DNA from: Phycisphaerae bacterium | GTDB taxonomy: Bacteria; Planctomycetota; Phycisphaerae; SM23-33 | Direction of reading: 5' to 3' | NCBI GenBank assembly: GCA_009783465.1 | Contig: WRDM01000005.1 | Coordinates: forward strand, 1-64,000 | DNA: 64,000 nt | In this document: one piece after another, positions 27,626 through 36,388 of the stretch | Numbering within the stretch: position 1 is the first letter of the stretch | Layout: each line of letters opens with the position of its first letter | The notes under the pieces: generated by a model | What the model was told of the DNA's origin: nothing | The model's database searches: none | The model's input: the letters and a program-made list of their open reading frames with translations, nothing else | Translations under genes and position numbers: made by a program

Positions 27626-27757
27626 TAGCACGGGCGTCTCGCCCGTGAGCCCCACGGGCATCTTGCCCGTGGCGAGGTCGACTGGACGCTTTGTTTCTTG
27701 TTACGGTTGCATGGACGAGACGCCCATGCGACTGGCGGGCGAGACGCCCGTGCTACG
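27626..27757. repeat. Family A repeat directly upstream of a GT4 start
   Basis: Begins with TAGCACGGGCGTCTCGCCCG and ends with GAGACGCCCGTGCTACG, one base before ATG 27759. It therefore supplies the whole leader of the next gene, and no ordinary ribosome site is visible. Confidence 0.88.
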
Positions 27758-27758
27758 T

Positions 27759-29111
27759 ATGAAGCGAATTCTCTTCATCACAACCTGCTTTCCTCCGACG
27801 AACGCGACGGGGATTCACCGGGGCGTCGCGTTGGTGCGTCATCTGGCCGCGTGCGGGTATGAGGTGATGGTGCTGACCATGCCGCCCGCGCCGGACATGG
27901 ACAGCGACGCGGGGCTGCTGAGCAAAATCCCCGCCGGCGTGCAGGTGCTTCGCGTGCCGATGCTCGACGTGACGCGCACAGTGAAACGCTGGCTGGGGCA
28001 CCGTGACGCGTGCGGGCCTCGTGACGCGGGCGACCCGTCTTCGCTGCGCTTCGTCGCGGCAAGGACGCCCGCGTCACGAGGCGCGGGGTGGGTCGACTGG
28101 TGCAGCGCCTGGTTGCAGTTTCCCGACAGCCGCGTCGGTTGGTGCGTGAAGAGTCTGATGACGCATCGCGGCGCGGTGCGGCGGTTCAGGCCTGACGTGG
28201 TGTACAGCACCGCGCCGATGTGGTCGAGCCACCTGCTGGCGATGGCACTGCGTCGCACGATCCGCCGCCCGTGGGTTGCCGACTGCCGCGACCCGTGGCG
28301 GGCCAATCCGTTTCGCGTGTTTCGCCACCGCAGCCACGCGTGGATGGACGCGAATCTCGAGGGCATGATGGTTCGTCGGGCGTCGGCGGTGATTTGCAAC
28401 ACGCCGGGCGTGCGTCGGGATTTCGTGACGCGGTATCCGCGTGCGGCGGACAAATTTGTCGCCATTCCCAACGGGTTTGACGCGTCCGAGGTGTCGGAGG
28501 TTCGCGCGTCGCCGCGGCCTGCGAATGGGCATTTGCGACTGGTGCATGCGGGCGTGTTTTACGGCACGCGGTCGCCGGCGGCGTTGCTGGAGGCGTTGGC
28601 GGCGCTGGCGGCGGAGGATGCGGCCGCGAGGAATGAGGTGCGGTTGATGCAGGTGGGGCCCGCGGATTTCGAGGGTCGGCCTTTGGCGGAGTTGGCGGGG
28701 CGTTTCGGCGTGGCGGACATGCTGGAGTTGACCGGGCCTTTGTCGCATCGCGCGGCGTTGCGTGCGGTGTATGAGGGCGACGTGGCGGTGGCGGTCAGCC
28801 AGACGGGCGCTCACGGCGATTTGCAGGTGCCGCGGAAGTTTTACGAGTACTACGGGCTAGGCCGACGTGTGCTGGCGACGGGCGGGTGCTGCGGGGCGAT
28901 CCGCGAGTTGTTCGACGGCGTGCCGCCGGCGGGCGTGCGGCTGATCGACGAGCCGACCGTGCCGGCGCTGACGTCGGCGTTGCGGGAGACGCTCGGCCAA
29001 TGGCGCCGCGGCGAGTTGCGCGACGCGGCGGAGGCGACGATGGATTTCAGCGAGACCCGCATGACGCGGGACATCGAGCGGACGTTGGAGACGGCAGCCA
29101 ATAGCCAATAG
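27759..29111 (+). CDS. Glycosyltransferase family 4
   Basis: 450 residues from ATG 27759 (MKRILFITTCFPPTNATG); the longer frame to 27645 is repeat sequence. GT4 features: GIHRGVALVRHLAACGYEV, YSTAPMWSSHLLAM, DCRDPWR, CNTPGVRRDFV, IPNGFD, and a C-terminal donor domain (VPRKFYEYYGLGRRVLATGG). This resembles the subgroup acting on exopolysaccharide repeat units. Residues about 84-108 (RDAGDPSS, AARTPASRG) are a shortened family A insertion. The C terminus ANSQ and the TAG stop come from a family B repeat. No canonical ribosome site. Confidence 0.85.
   Translation: MKRILFITTCFPPTNATGIHRGVALVRHLAACGYEVMVLTMPPAPDMDSDAGLLSKIPAGVQVLRVPMLDVTRTVKRWLGHRDACGPRDAGDPSSLRFVAARTPASRGAGWVDWCSAWLQFPDSRVGWCVKSLMTHRGAVRRFRPDVVYSTAPMWSSHLLAMALRRTIRRPWVADCRDPWRANPFRVFRHRSHAWMDANLEGMMVRRASAVICNTPGVRRDFVTRYPRAADKFVAIPNGFDASEVSEVRASPRPANGHLRLVHAGVFYGTRSPAALLEALAALAAEDAAARNEVRLMQVGPADFEGRPLAELAGRFGVADMLELTGPLSHRAALRAVYEGDVAVAVSQTGAHGDLQVPRKFYEYYGLGRRVLATGGCCGAIRELFDGVPPAGVRLIDEPTVPALTSALRETLGQWRRGELRDAAEATMDFSETRMTRDIERTLETAANSQ
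28008..28082. repeat. Shortened family A repeat inside the GT4 gene
   Basis: CGTGACGCG...GACGCCCGCGTCACG ends with only a short loop. Read in frame, it gives ARTPASR, matching the end of the other A2 insertions. Confidence 0.7.
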
Positions 29112-29284
29112 CCAGTAGCCAGCAGGTATGGAAAAGTCAGTCAATCATCAGGGCATGCTGTCGGTGTGATATGAAACAGAACAAGGTGTCCGCGAAGCAT
29201 TGGGATCACTCTCTCGAACGGCGGGAGCGATTTTACCGTGGTGCGGCGAAAACCCTGATGGCTATTGGCTACTGGCTATTGGCT
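29097..29284. repeat. Family B palindrome with long loop, overlapping a gene end
   Basis: Left arm of AGCCAAT/AGCCAGT heptamers from 29097, ending GGTATGGAAAA. The right arm 29249-29284 reads GATGGCTATTGGCTACTGG. The loop contains ATGAAACAGAACA and ACTCTCTCGAACG, shared with the copy at 34933. The TAG stop of the upstream GT4 lies in the left arm. Confidence 0.9.
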
Positions 29285-29330
29285 GATGATTATGGCTGGT
29301 TTTCCGCGTCGGAGGGTCAAGGATAGACGT

Positions 29331-30869
29331 ATGTTAGGAATTCGCGCCATCCTCATCGCGGTTGTCGGGCTGTCGGCCAGCGGGGCGTCGTTATTTCGGC
29401 CTTACTGGGGCATGCTGATGTTGGCGGTGTTGTATTTTTTTCGGCCTGACTTGTACGGCGCGGAGGAGTACGTCACGCCGGTGAAATGGCTGACGATCAG
29501 CGTGCTGCTGGGGTATTTGTTCACGGGCCTGTCGACGCGGAAGGGCCGTAGCACGGGCATCTTGCCCGTGAGTCGCACGGGCGTCTCGCCCATGCAAAGC
29601 GGCCTTGAAAACAACGTGTTGGAGTCGGCGCGAGCGGTAACGTCTTCGCGGCGCAGGGTTCCAGCCAACCGCAACCACGGGCGAGACGCCCGTGGGACTC
29701 ACGGGCAAGATGCCCGTGCTACGCCGGAGGGCGTATTCGCCGGCACGGGCTGGATGATGGTGATTTTGGGCGTGTATGTGGTATCGAGCATTTTCGCGCC
29801 GATGACGGACGCGGTCAGTTGGTCGCGGCTGTGGCTGATCGTGAAAATTTTCATCGCCGTGTTTTTGATCCAGAAGGTCTGCGACACGCCGGCCCGGCTG
29901 GCGGGGTTCGTGGCGGCGATGCTTCTGGGTTCGTGCTGGTTTCTCAAGGTGACGGTTGTCGGCTGGGCGGCGTACGGCTGGGGTGACGTTCGCATCGACG
30001 CGGCGGCGGGGCAGGGCGGCGGCGCCAACTACATCGCCTGGGTGCTCGCGGCGATGACGGGATTCGTGCTCTATAAGGTCGTCCGAGGCCGGGGGTGGCA
30101 GCGGTGGACGGCGGTCGTGCTGGTGCCTCTGTTCGTGGTCGGCAACATGGCGACGGGATCCCGTGGCGGGTTGTTGTGCCTGGTGGCCGCCGGCGTGACG
30201 TTTGTGCTGATGATGCGTCGCAAGTTGTGGCTGCTGTTGCCGGCGGGCGCGATCGGCGTGTGGCTGCTGGTGAGTCTGGCGCCCGCGTCGTACATGAATC
30301 GCATGGCCACCATCACCAGCGACCCGGCGAAGATGGACGCGTCGTCGTTGACGCGGTATCAGAACGTGCAGATCGGCAAGCGGATCATCGCCGATTATCC
30401 GGTGTTCGGCACGGGCCTGGAGACGTTCCCGCGGGCCAAGCGGGCGTATCTGACGCCCGAGTACGTTGGCGGGATGTATCACGTGGCCCACAACACGTTG
30501 ATTCAATTGGGCAGCGAGTGCGGCGTGCCGATGCTGATGGCGTTCGCGGGCGTGACGGGGCTGGCGACGTGGCGGCTGTTGCGGCGGCGGCCGATTGCCG
30601 ACGCCGTCGCCGACGACCACATGGAATGGCTTCGGATCGGCACGCTGTGCGCGTTGGCGGCGACGTGGGCGGAGATGATCAAGGGCGACGTGGCCCACAT
30701 GGACGTGTTCTGGTGGTTCTACGGTTTGGCGTTTGCGTACCATCGGGTCAGCCGGCGGTGGGCGAGTGGCGGTGGCGGGCGTCGTAGCACGGGCATCTTG
30801 CCCGTGCGTCGCATGGGCGTCTCGTCCATGCAGAGCGGCCTTGGAAATGGAGCGTTGAAGTTGGCGTGA
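29331..30869 (+). CDS. O-antigen polymerase/ligase-like membrane protein (Wzy type) with two repeat-encoded segments
   Basis: 512 residues from ATG 29331 (MLGIRAILIAVVGLSASG). About ten transmembrane helices. The family signature region is the large loop and C-terminal half (ATGSRGGLLCLVAAGV, VFGTGLETFPRAKR, HNTLIQLGSECGVPML), as in Wzy_C/exosortase-linked polymerases. Residues about 73-131 (STGILPVSRTGVSP, GRDARGTHGQDARAT) are a family A1 insertion between two helices. The last 28 residues are another A1 copy that also covers the gap to the next gene. It would polymerise or ligate the exported repeat units. Confidence 0.85.
   Translation: MLGIRAILIAVVGLSASGASLFRPYWGMLMLAVLYFFRPDLYGAEEYVTPVKWLTISVLLGYLFTGLSTRKGRSTGILPVSRTGVSPMQSGLENNVLESARAVTSSRRRVPANRNHGRDARGTHGQDARATPEGVFAGTGWMMVILGVYVVSSIFAPMTDAVSWSRLWLIVKIFIAVFLIQKVCDTPARLAGFVAAMLLGSCWFLKVTVVGWAAYGWGDVRIDAAAGQGGGANYIAWVLAAMTGFVLYKVVRGRGWQRWTAVVLVPLFVVGNMATGSRGGLLCLVAAGVTFVLMMRRKLWLLLPAGAIGVWLLVSLAPASYMNRMATITSDPAKMDASSLTRYQNVQIGKRIIADYPVFGTGLETFPRAKRAYLTPEYVGGMYHVAHNTLIQLGSECGVPMLMAFAGVTGLATWRLLRRRPIADAVADDHMEWLRIGTLCALAATWAEMIKGDVAHMDVFWWFYGLAFAYHRVSRRWASGGGGRRSTGILPVRRMGVSSMQSGLGNGALKLA
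29548..29723. repeat. Family A1 repeat inside the first polymerase gene
   Basis: Begins CGTAGCACGGGCATCTTGCC and ends GCAAGATGCCCGTGCTACG. The loop (GCGGCCTTGAAA and on) resembles those at 30783 and 36562. Read in frame with no stop. Confidence 0.88.
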
Positions 30870-30960
30870 GCGGGCCGTAGTTTCGTTGAGCAAAATTTTT
30901 GCCAGCCTCACCACGGGCGAGACGCCCGTGGGACTCACGGGCAAGATGCCCGTGCTACAT
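30783..30960. repeat. Family A1 repeat spanning the polymerase end and next gene's leader
   Basis: Left arm encodes the polymerase C terminus; the loop holds its TGA stop. The right arm ends CAAGATGCCCGTGCTACATG, 22 bases before the next start. Confidence 0.88.
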
Positions 30961-30982
30961 GGAAGAACTGGGGAGACATGAC

Positions 30983-32377
30983 ATGGTCGACATGCGGACG
31001 ATGTTGTCCAGGGCGGTGATGAACGGCGTGATCAGTCGCGTGGGGCGTGGATTTACTGCGCAGGTGCGGCGTGAGTTGCGGGCGTTTGGCCGCGCGCAAT
31101 GGCGGCCTTACGCGCAGTTGCGGGAACTGCAACTGGAGGGCGTGAATCGGTTGTTGTCGCATTGCGTCCGCACCGTGCCGTACTATCGGCGGATGCACGT
31201 GCAGGGGCTGCTGCCCGACCGCATCGGTCGGCTGGAGGAGCTGTCGCAGGTGCCGACGCTGAGCAAGGAGACGCTGGTCGCGCAAGGCGAGGAGTTCGTG
31301 TCGTCGACGGTGGCGCCCGGCGCGCTGCTGCCGCGTCGCAGCGGCGGATCGACGGGTGAGCCGCTGCATTTTTTCATCACGCCGCACGCGGCGGCGGTGA
31401 TGGCGGCGTGCGAGCACTACGGCAATTCGCTCGCGGGGCATTGCGTGGGCGATCCCATCGCGACGCTGTGGGGGTCGCGGTTCGACAACGCGCCGCCGAC
31501 GTTTCGTCAGCGGGCGGCCCGATATTTGTCGAACATCACGCAGTGCGTCGTGGATCGCATGGACGAGGCGGTGTGTCGCGACATCGTGCGGCGGTTGGAG
31601 CGACAGAAACCGACGGTGCTGGTGGGCTACACGGCGGCGTTGATGGAGATGGCGGCGTTTCTCGAAGATCGTGGGCTTCGTCCGAATTTTCCGAAGCGGA
31701 GTGTGATTTCCGCGGCCGAGCCGCTCACGCCGTCGCAGCGGCAGACGCTCGAGCGCGTATTTGGTCGCTCCGTGTTCAACCGCTACGGCACGCGCGAGGT
31801 CGGCCTGGTGGCGATGGAATGTTCCTATCACCGGGGCCTGCACCTGAACGGCCACTCGCTGTACGTGGAGTTCGAGCCGGTCGCAGGCTTGGGCGACGCG
31901 CGGCGAGTGATTGTCACCAAGTTGTTTGAGATGGGCATGCCGTTCATCCGCTACGACCTGGGCGACTACATCCTCGGCGACGTCTCCGCCTGTCCGTGTG
32001 GGCGGGGCTTTCCGATCATCCAAGCCGTGCGAGGCCGCGTGGTGTCGAACCTGCGCCTGCCTAACGGCGCGTTCATCGCGCCGGAGGTGTTCATCGTGTT
32101 ACTGGACCGCCAGTCGGTGCGGGAGTACCGCGTCGTGCAGGCGGCGGATTATTCGGCTCGCGTGGAGATCGTGCCAGGCCCGCACTGGGACGACACGATG
32201 GCGCAGCACGTGTTGCGAACGCTGCACGGCGTCACGCTGGGCTTGGTGGAATTTCGGATCGAACTGCGCGAACGGGTCGAGCGCACGCCGTCGGGCAAAC
32301 TATTGCCGATCGTCAGCCACGTGCCCTCGCCAGTGGAAACGGCGCCGCTGGCATGGGAAGCGATCCGCGCGGCGTGA
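30983..32377 (+). CDS. PaaK/CapK-like adenylate-forming enzyme
   Basis: 464 residues from ATG 30983 (MVDMRTMLSRAVM), with GGGGAG nearby; ATG at 30992 is an alternative. Family motifs: P-loop-like RRSGGSTGEPLHFFI, aromatic YGTREVGLVAMEC, and RYDLGDYILGDVSAC with CPCGRGFP (possible metal site), all as in phenylacetate-CoA ligase and capsule CapK proteins. In polysaccharide clusters CapK-like proteins are common, and their acyl-activating substrate is generally unknown. It lies between the polymerase and CapA, so modification of the polysaccharide with an acid is a fair guess. Confidence 0.85.
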   Translation: MVDMRTMLSRAVMNGVISRVGRGFTAQVRRELRAFGRAQWRPYAQLRELQLEGVNRLLSHCVRTVPYYRRMHVQGLLPDRIGRLEELSQVPTLSKETLVAQGEEFVSSTVAPGALLPRRSGGSTGEPLHFFITPHAAAVMAACEHYGNSLAGHCVGDPIATLWGSRFDNAPPTFRQRAARYLSNITQCVVDRMDEAVCRDIVRRLERQKPTVLVGYTAALMEMAAFLEDRGLRPNFPKRSVISAAEPLTPSQRQTLERVFGRSVFNRYGTREVGLVAMECSYHRGLHLNGHSLYVEFEPVAGLGDARRVIVTKLFEMGMPFIRYDLGDYILGDVSACPCGRGFPIIQAVRGRVVSNLRLPNGAFIAPEVFIVLLDRQSVREYRVVQAADYSARVEIVPGPHWDDTMAQHVLRTLHGVTLGLVEFRIELRERVERTPSGKLLPIVSHVPSPVETAPLAWEAIRAA

Positions 32378-32384
32378 GGAAACG

Positions 32385-32556
32385 AGCCAGTAGCCAATAG
32401 CCAGTAGCCAATAGGTACGGAACGGTATTGGCGAAAAGACAACAAAAGCGGGAATGACTATGGAAGGATTGCGAAATCATGATCGGATGAATTGTGACAA
32501 GATTGGCCATACCTGATGGCTATTGGCTACTGGCTATTGGCTTGGTTCCCTCGGGC
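32385..32556. repeat. Family B palindrome with short loop
   Basis: Left arm AGCCAGT/AGCCAAT heptamers with GGTACGG. Right arm 32506-32556 has CCATACCTGATGGCTATTGG and ends GGTTCCCTCGGGC. The loop has GGCGAAAAGACAACAAAAGC, matching the other short-loop copies. It fills the gap before the CapA gene. Confidence 0.9.
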
Positions 32557-32576
32557 AAACGACGATAAAGGTGGGA

Positions 32577-33752
32577 ATGTTGTTGGGGAAATTGACATTT
32601 GTCGGCGACTGTATGCCAGGCCGGCTGGTGGGGCGGTCGTTGGAGCGGATGGGTTTGTCGGCGTCGGCGCGGCGTGTGCGGGCGTCGGCGCGCGGCGCGG
32701 AGGATGCATCTTCGCCGCGCGCGGTGGTCGTGGCGAATCTGGAGTGTGCGTTGGACGCCGCCGGGCCCGCAAGGCCTTACAAGGACGACGGCGGGCCGAA
32801 TCTGCACGCGTCACCGGCGATGGCGGATTGGCTGCGGCAGGCGGGGGTTGACGTGCTGGTGTTGGCCAACAATCACGCGGGCGATTGCGGGCGGGCGGGG
32901 ATTGTATCGACGTGTCGGGCGATCCGTTCGGCGGGGCTGGCGTGCGTTGGCGCGGGGGATGATTACGACCGCGCCATCGCGCCGTTGGTGGTGCGGGCGG
33001 GCGACGCGCGGGTGGCGATCGTGGCGGTCGGCAACGGGCTGGCGGCGGACGGCGGTCGGCCTGGTGTGAGTCCGCTTCGCACGGCGACGTTGCGGCAGGC
33101 GTTGGCCCGCGTGGAGAGCGATGTGGACGCGACCGTCGTTGTGCTGCACGGAGGCATCGAGTTTCTGTCGACGCCCGAGTCGTGGCTGCGCGACCTGGCC
33201 GCCGAGGCGGTGCGCGGCGGCGCGGATCTGGTGGTCGGCGGACATCCGCATTGCCTTCGCGGCTTGGCGAGTGTCGGCGGCAGGCCCGTGTTTTACAGCC
33301 TGGGCGATTTTCTGGCGGACACGCGGCACGAGGCGACGTTGGCGGATCACGTGCGGCGGACGGCGTTGACGGCGTTGGGGTTCGGCGTGGCGGATCCGTC
33401 GGTGTGCCGCTGGTCGATGGCGTTGGACGTGACGGTCCAGTCGCGGCGTCGGCTGACGTGGAGCGTCCGGCCGCTGGTGATCGACGAGGATTTTCTGCCG
33501 CGTCCAGCCACGCCGCAGGAGTCGACGGAATTCGATCGACGGATGGCGGCGTTGTGCGAGGCCGCGAGCGGGCAGGACCGCGCCGCCCTGCGGTTCGTCC
33601 GCGCGGTGGAAAAAGCGTACGCCCGCCGCTACGGCACCGGCCGCACAACACGCCAATGGCTGACGCTGCCGTTCCGCGTGCGAGGCCGGCATTTACGTTC
33701 GCTATGGCGCCGCGCGCGGGAGTTGGTGGGAACAACAGGCTGTAGGCTGTAG
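32577..33752 (+). CDS. CapA-family poly-gamma-glutamate synthesis-type protein
   Basis: 391 residues from ATG 32577 (MLLGKLTFVGDCMPGR). Metallophosphatase-like motifs of the PGA_cap family: FVGDCMPG, NLECAL, LANNHAGDCG, LHGGIEF, GGHPHCLRG and FYSLGDFLAD. CapA proteins occur in capsule and exopolysaccharide clusters; their biochemical activity is not firmly known. No signal peptide, so it is probably cytoplasmic or peripheral. The last residues (GCRL) and the TAG stop are provided by a family D repeat, so the native end may have been changed. Confidence 0.88.
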   Translation: MLLGKLTFVGDCMPGRLVGRSLERMGLSASARRVRASARGAEDASSPRAVVVANLECALDAAGPARPYKDDGGPNLHASPAMADWLRQAGVDVLVLANNHAGDCGRAGIVSTCRAIRSAGLACVGAGDDYDRAIAPLVVRAGDARVAIVAVGNGLAADGGRPGVSPLRTATLRQALARVESDVDATVVVLHGGIEFLSTPESWLRDLAAEAVRGGADLVVGGHPHCLRGLASVGGRPVFYSLGDFLADTRHEATLADHVRRTALTALGFGVADPSVCRWSMALDVTVQSRRRLTWSVRPLVIDEDFLPRPATPQESTEFDRRMAALCEAASGQDRAALRFVRAVEKAYARRYGTGRTTRQWLTLPFRVRGRHLRSLWRRARELVGTTGCRL

Positions 33753-33802
33753 GTCGATGGTACGGCAGGCGTGTCGCGCCTACAGCCTACGGCCCACAGC
33801 CT
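33737..33802. repeat. Family D palindrome overlapping the CapA stop
   Basis: Left arm is the heptamer GGCTGTA repeated. The right arm has GCCTACAGCCTACGGCCCAC. TAG falls at each unit junction, and the CapA stop is one of these. Confidence 0.9.
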
Positions 33803-33840
33803 GCCGCCGATGATTGCAATTTGGAGTTGGGGGTAAACCG

Positions 33841-34956
33841 ATGACAACCGAAGAACCGCTTCACGTCATGCATGTGTTGCCGCAGTTGGGTGCGGGCGGC
33901 ATTGAGTTGGCGTTGGCGCGCGTGCTGACGGAGTGGCCGCTGTGCGAGATGCGGCATACGGTCGTGGCGGTGCGGGGCGAGAATCTCATCGTCGACCGCC
34001 TGCCGCCGCGCGTACGCGTGTGCCTGTTGCGGGCCAGGCCCAACGAACTGCGGGCGGGATGGCGGCTGCGGAATCTCATCGCCGCCGTCCGACCCGACGT
34101 GATTCATGCGCGGAATTTCGGCGGTTGGGACGTGGCTGTGCTGGCGCGCGGGTTGTCGTGGCGGCGCGTGCCGCTGGTGTACAGTTTTCATGGCCTGAGC
34201 GAGCCGAATCCGCCTCGGCGGCGGCGATGGATCAGTCGGCTGTTGGCGCAATTCACCGCCGGGCTGTTCACGGTGACCCGCGACACGCGCGATGCGCTGG
34301 CGGACGAGCTCCACCTGCCGCCGCGACGAATCGCCGTGATTCCCAACGGCGTTCGCACGCCGCCGCGATTGGCCGTGCCCGGCGGACGCGGGCCGTTCAC
34401 CGTCGGCACGGTCGGCAATCTCACGTCCGTGAAAAACCACGACCTGCTGCTGCGGGCGTTTGCGACATTTCGCCAGGCTGCCCCCGCGGTCGACGCCCAA
34501 CTGCGTCTCGCGGGCGACGGGCCTTTGCGGGGCGAACTCCAGGGGCGCGCGAGGCAACTGGGCATCGCGCCACGCTGCCAGTTCGTCGGGCGAATCCACG
34601 CCGTGGGCGATTTCCTGGCCGAGCTGGACGTCTTCGCGTTGCCCAGTCGGAGCGAGGCGCATCCGAATGCGTTGCTGGAGGCGATGGCGGCGGGGCTGCC
34701 GTGCGTGGCGACGGCCGTCGGCGGCGTGCCGGAAGTCCTCGGCGCGGGCCGATGCGGCCTGCTCGTACCCGCCGGCGACGCCGACGCGCTGGCCCGCGCG
34801 CTGCTCGACCTGGCCGCCAACCCCGCCGAACGCCGCCGACTCGGCGAGGCCGCCTGGCAACGCGCCGCCGAAACGTACAGCCTGGAAGGCATGGCGCGGG
34901 CGTATGCGGATCTGTATAGGAAAACGGCGGAAAAGCCAGTAGCCAATAGCCAGTAG
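33841..34956 (+). CDS. Glycosyltransferase family 4
   Basis: 371 residues, typical GT4 size. The first domain has HVMHVLPQLGAGGIELALAR and VYSFHGLSEPNPP. The second has VGTVGNLTSVKNHDLLLRAF, LAGDGPLRGELQ and the E-x7-E motif SRSEAHPNALLEAMAAG. It belongs to the WaaG/PimA-like GT4 group acting on lipid-linked or polymeric sugars; the sugar is unknown. ATG at 33841 is preferred over 33814, which lies near the family D repeat. The stop is a TAG within the family B array, giving the end VANSQ. Confidence 0.9.
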   Translation: MTTEEPLHVMHVLPQLGAGGIELALARVLTEWPLCEMRHTVVAVRGENLIVDRLPPRVRVCLLRARPNELRAGWRLRNLIAAVRPDVIHARNFGGWDVAVLARGLSWRRVPLVYSFHGLSEPNPPRRRRWISRLLAQFTAGLFTVTRDTRDALADELHLPPRRIAVIPNGVRTPPRLAVPGGRGPFTVGTVGNLTSVKNHDLLLRAFATFRQAAPAVDAQLRLAGDGPLRGELQGRARQLGIAPRCQFVGRIHAVGDFLAELDVFALPSRSEAHPNALLEAMAAGLPCVATAVGGVPEVLGAGRCGLLVPAGDADALARALLDLAANPAERRRLGEAAWQRAAETYSLEGMARAYADLYRKTAEKPVANSQ

Positions 34957-35128
34957 CCAATAGGTATGGAAAGGCCTGTCATAAACCAGAACATACTGCC
35001 GGTGTGACGATGAAACAGAACATTAAGTCTGCGAAGCCGCGAGACCATTCTCTCGAACGAGAGTCTTGTGTTTACCAAAACGTAACGAAAATCCTATTGG
35101 CTACTGGCTGTTGGCTATTGGCTTTTCA
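34933..35128. repeat. Family B palindrome with long loop, overlapping a GT4 stop
   Basis: Left arm AGCCAGT/AGCCAAT heptamers (34933-34973). Right arm 35090-35128 reads CTATTGGCTACTGGCTGTTG. The loop has ATGAAACAGAACATTAAG and GAGACCATTCTCTCGAAC, shared with copies at 29097 and 22150. Confidence 0.9.
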
Positions 35129-35176
35129 CCCCTGGAGACCACAACCCGAATACGAATGACTTTCGGAGATCCAACC

Positions 35177-36388
35177 ATGAGCCTTTTCGTTCCTCGCATT
35201 CTCGTGTTGACGCAGATGTTTCCCAACAGCGCGTATCCGCATCGCGGCAGTTTTGTCAGCGAACGGGTTCGCGTCCTTTGCGACGACGCGGAGATTCGCG
35301 TGATCAATCCGGTGCCGTATTTTCCGCCCGTGCCGGGCCTGGGCCGATACAGTCGGCTGGCGCGCGTCGGGCTTCGCGGCGAGACGTCCGAGGGCTGTCA
35401 CGTGCTGCATCCGCGGTACGCGGTGCTGCCGAGGGTGGCGACGTTTTATCAAGGCCTGTCGATGGCCCGCGCGGTCCGGCGGCAGTGCGAGCGCGACCCG
35501 TGGAAGCCTGACATCATCGACGCCCACTTCGCCTTCCCCGACGGCTACGCCGCGGTTCGATTGGGGCGGGAGTTGGGTTGCCCGGTCGTCGTGACCTGTC
35601 ATGGCAGCGACCTGGCGACGTATCCGCGACGGTTTGGCGTGCGGCGGATGATGCGATGGACGATGACGCATGCCACGCGCGTGCTGGCCGTCGCGCCGCA
35701 TCTGCGGGAGGCGGCGCTCCAACTTGGCGGCGCGCCGCACCACGTCGAGGTGCTGCCCGGCGGCGTGGATTGCGACATCTTTTTCCCGCGAAACCGCCTG
35801 CGATGCCGCACGAATCTGGGCCTGCCGATCGACCGCCCCGTGGCGCTTTGCGTGGCCGGGCTTGACGATAACAAAAACCAGGCTGTGCTTTTGCATGCCC
35901 TGGCCGAGGTGATCCGTCGAGGCGGCAAGTTGCATCTGGCGTTGGTTGGCGACGGGCCGACGCGGGCATCGCTGGAGAAGCAGGCCGCCGAATTGGGCGT
36001 TACGGAGTGCGTGACGCTGGCCGGGTCGAGGCCTTACGTCGAGGTGCCGCAATGGATCTCGGCGGCGGACTGGCTGGTGTTGGCCAGCCGTCGCGAGGGT
36101 TGGCCGACGGTGTACTGCGAGGCGATGGCGTGCGGCAGGCCGGTGCTGACCGCGAACGTCGCCGTCGCGCGGACGGCCATCGACCGCGACGAACTCGGCA
36201 TGGTGCTGGACGAAAATTCGCCGCGCGCGTGGGCCGACGCCTTCGAAGCCGCCCGCGCGCGAAAGTGGGACGAGCAGGCCATCCGCCGGCTGGCGCTGAA
36301 TCACAGTTGGAAACAATGGGCGTCGCATTACCTCGCGCTGGTCCGCGAGGTGCTGGGACGCCGCCAAATCATCGGAGCCGCCGCATGA
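35177..36388 (+). CDS. Glycosyltransferase family 4
   Basis: 403 residues from ATG 35177 (MSLFVPRILVLTQMFPN), with GGAG upstream; the frame before it is repeat. N-terminal domain: RGSFVSERVRVL, YFPPVPGLGRY, DAHFAFPDGYAAVRLGREL, TCHGSDLATYP. Donor domain: LPGGVDCDIFFP, LDDNKNQAVLLHALAE, LVGDGPTRASLE, REGWPTVYCEAMACGRPVL. This resembles GT4 enzymes of teichuronic or exopolysaccharide synthesis (TuaC-like). Its stop overlaps the start of the FemAB gene (ATGA). Confidence 0.9.
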   Translation: MSLFVPRILVLTQMFPNSAYPHRGSFVSERVRVLCDDAEIRVINPVPYFPPVPGLGRYSRLARVGLRGETSEGCHVLHPRYAVLPRVATFYQGLSMARAVRRQCERDPWKPDIIDAHFAFPDGYAAVRLGRELGCPVVVTCHGSDLATYPRRFGVRRMMRWTMTHATRVLAVAPHLREAALQLGGAPHHVEVLPGGVDCDIFFPRNRLRCRTNLGLPIDRPVALCVAGLDDNKNQAVLLHALAEVIRRGGKLHLALVGDGPTRASLEKQAAELGVTECVTLAGSRPYVEVPQWISAADWLVLASRREGWPTVYCEAMACGRPVLTANVAVARTAIDRDELGMVLDENSPRAWADAFEAARARKWDEQAIRRLALNHSWKQWASHYLALVREVLGRRQIIGAAA

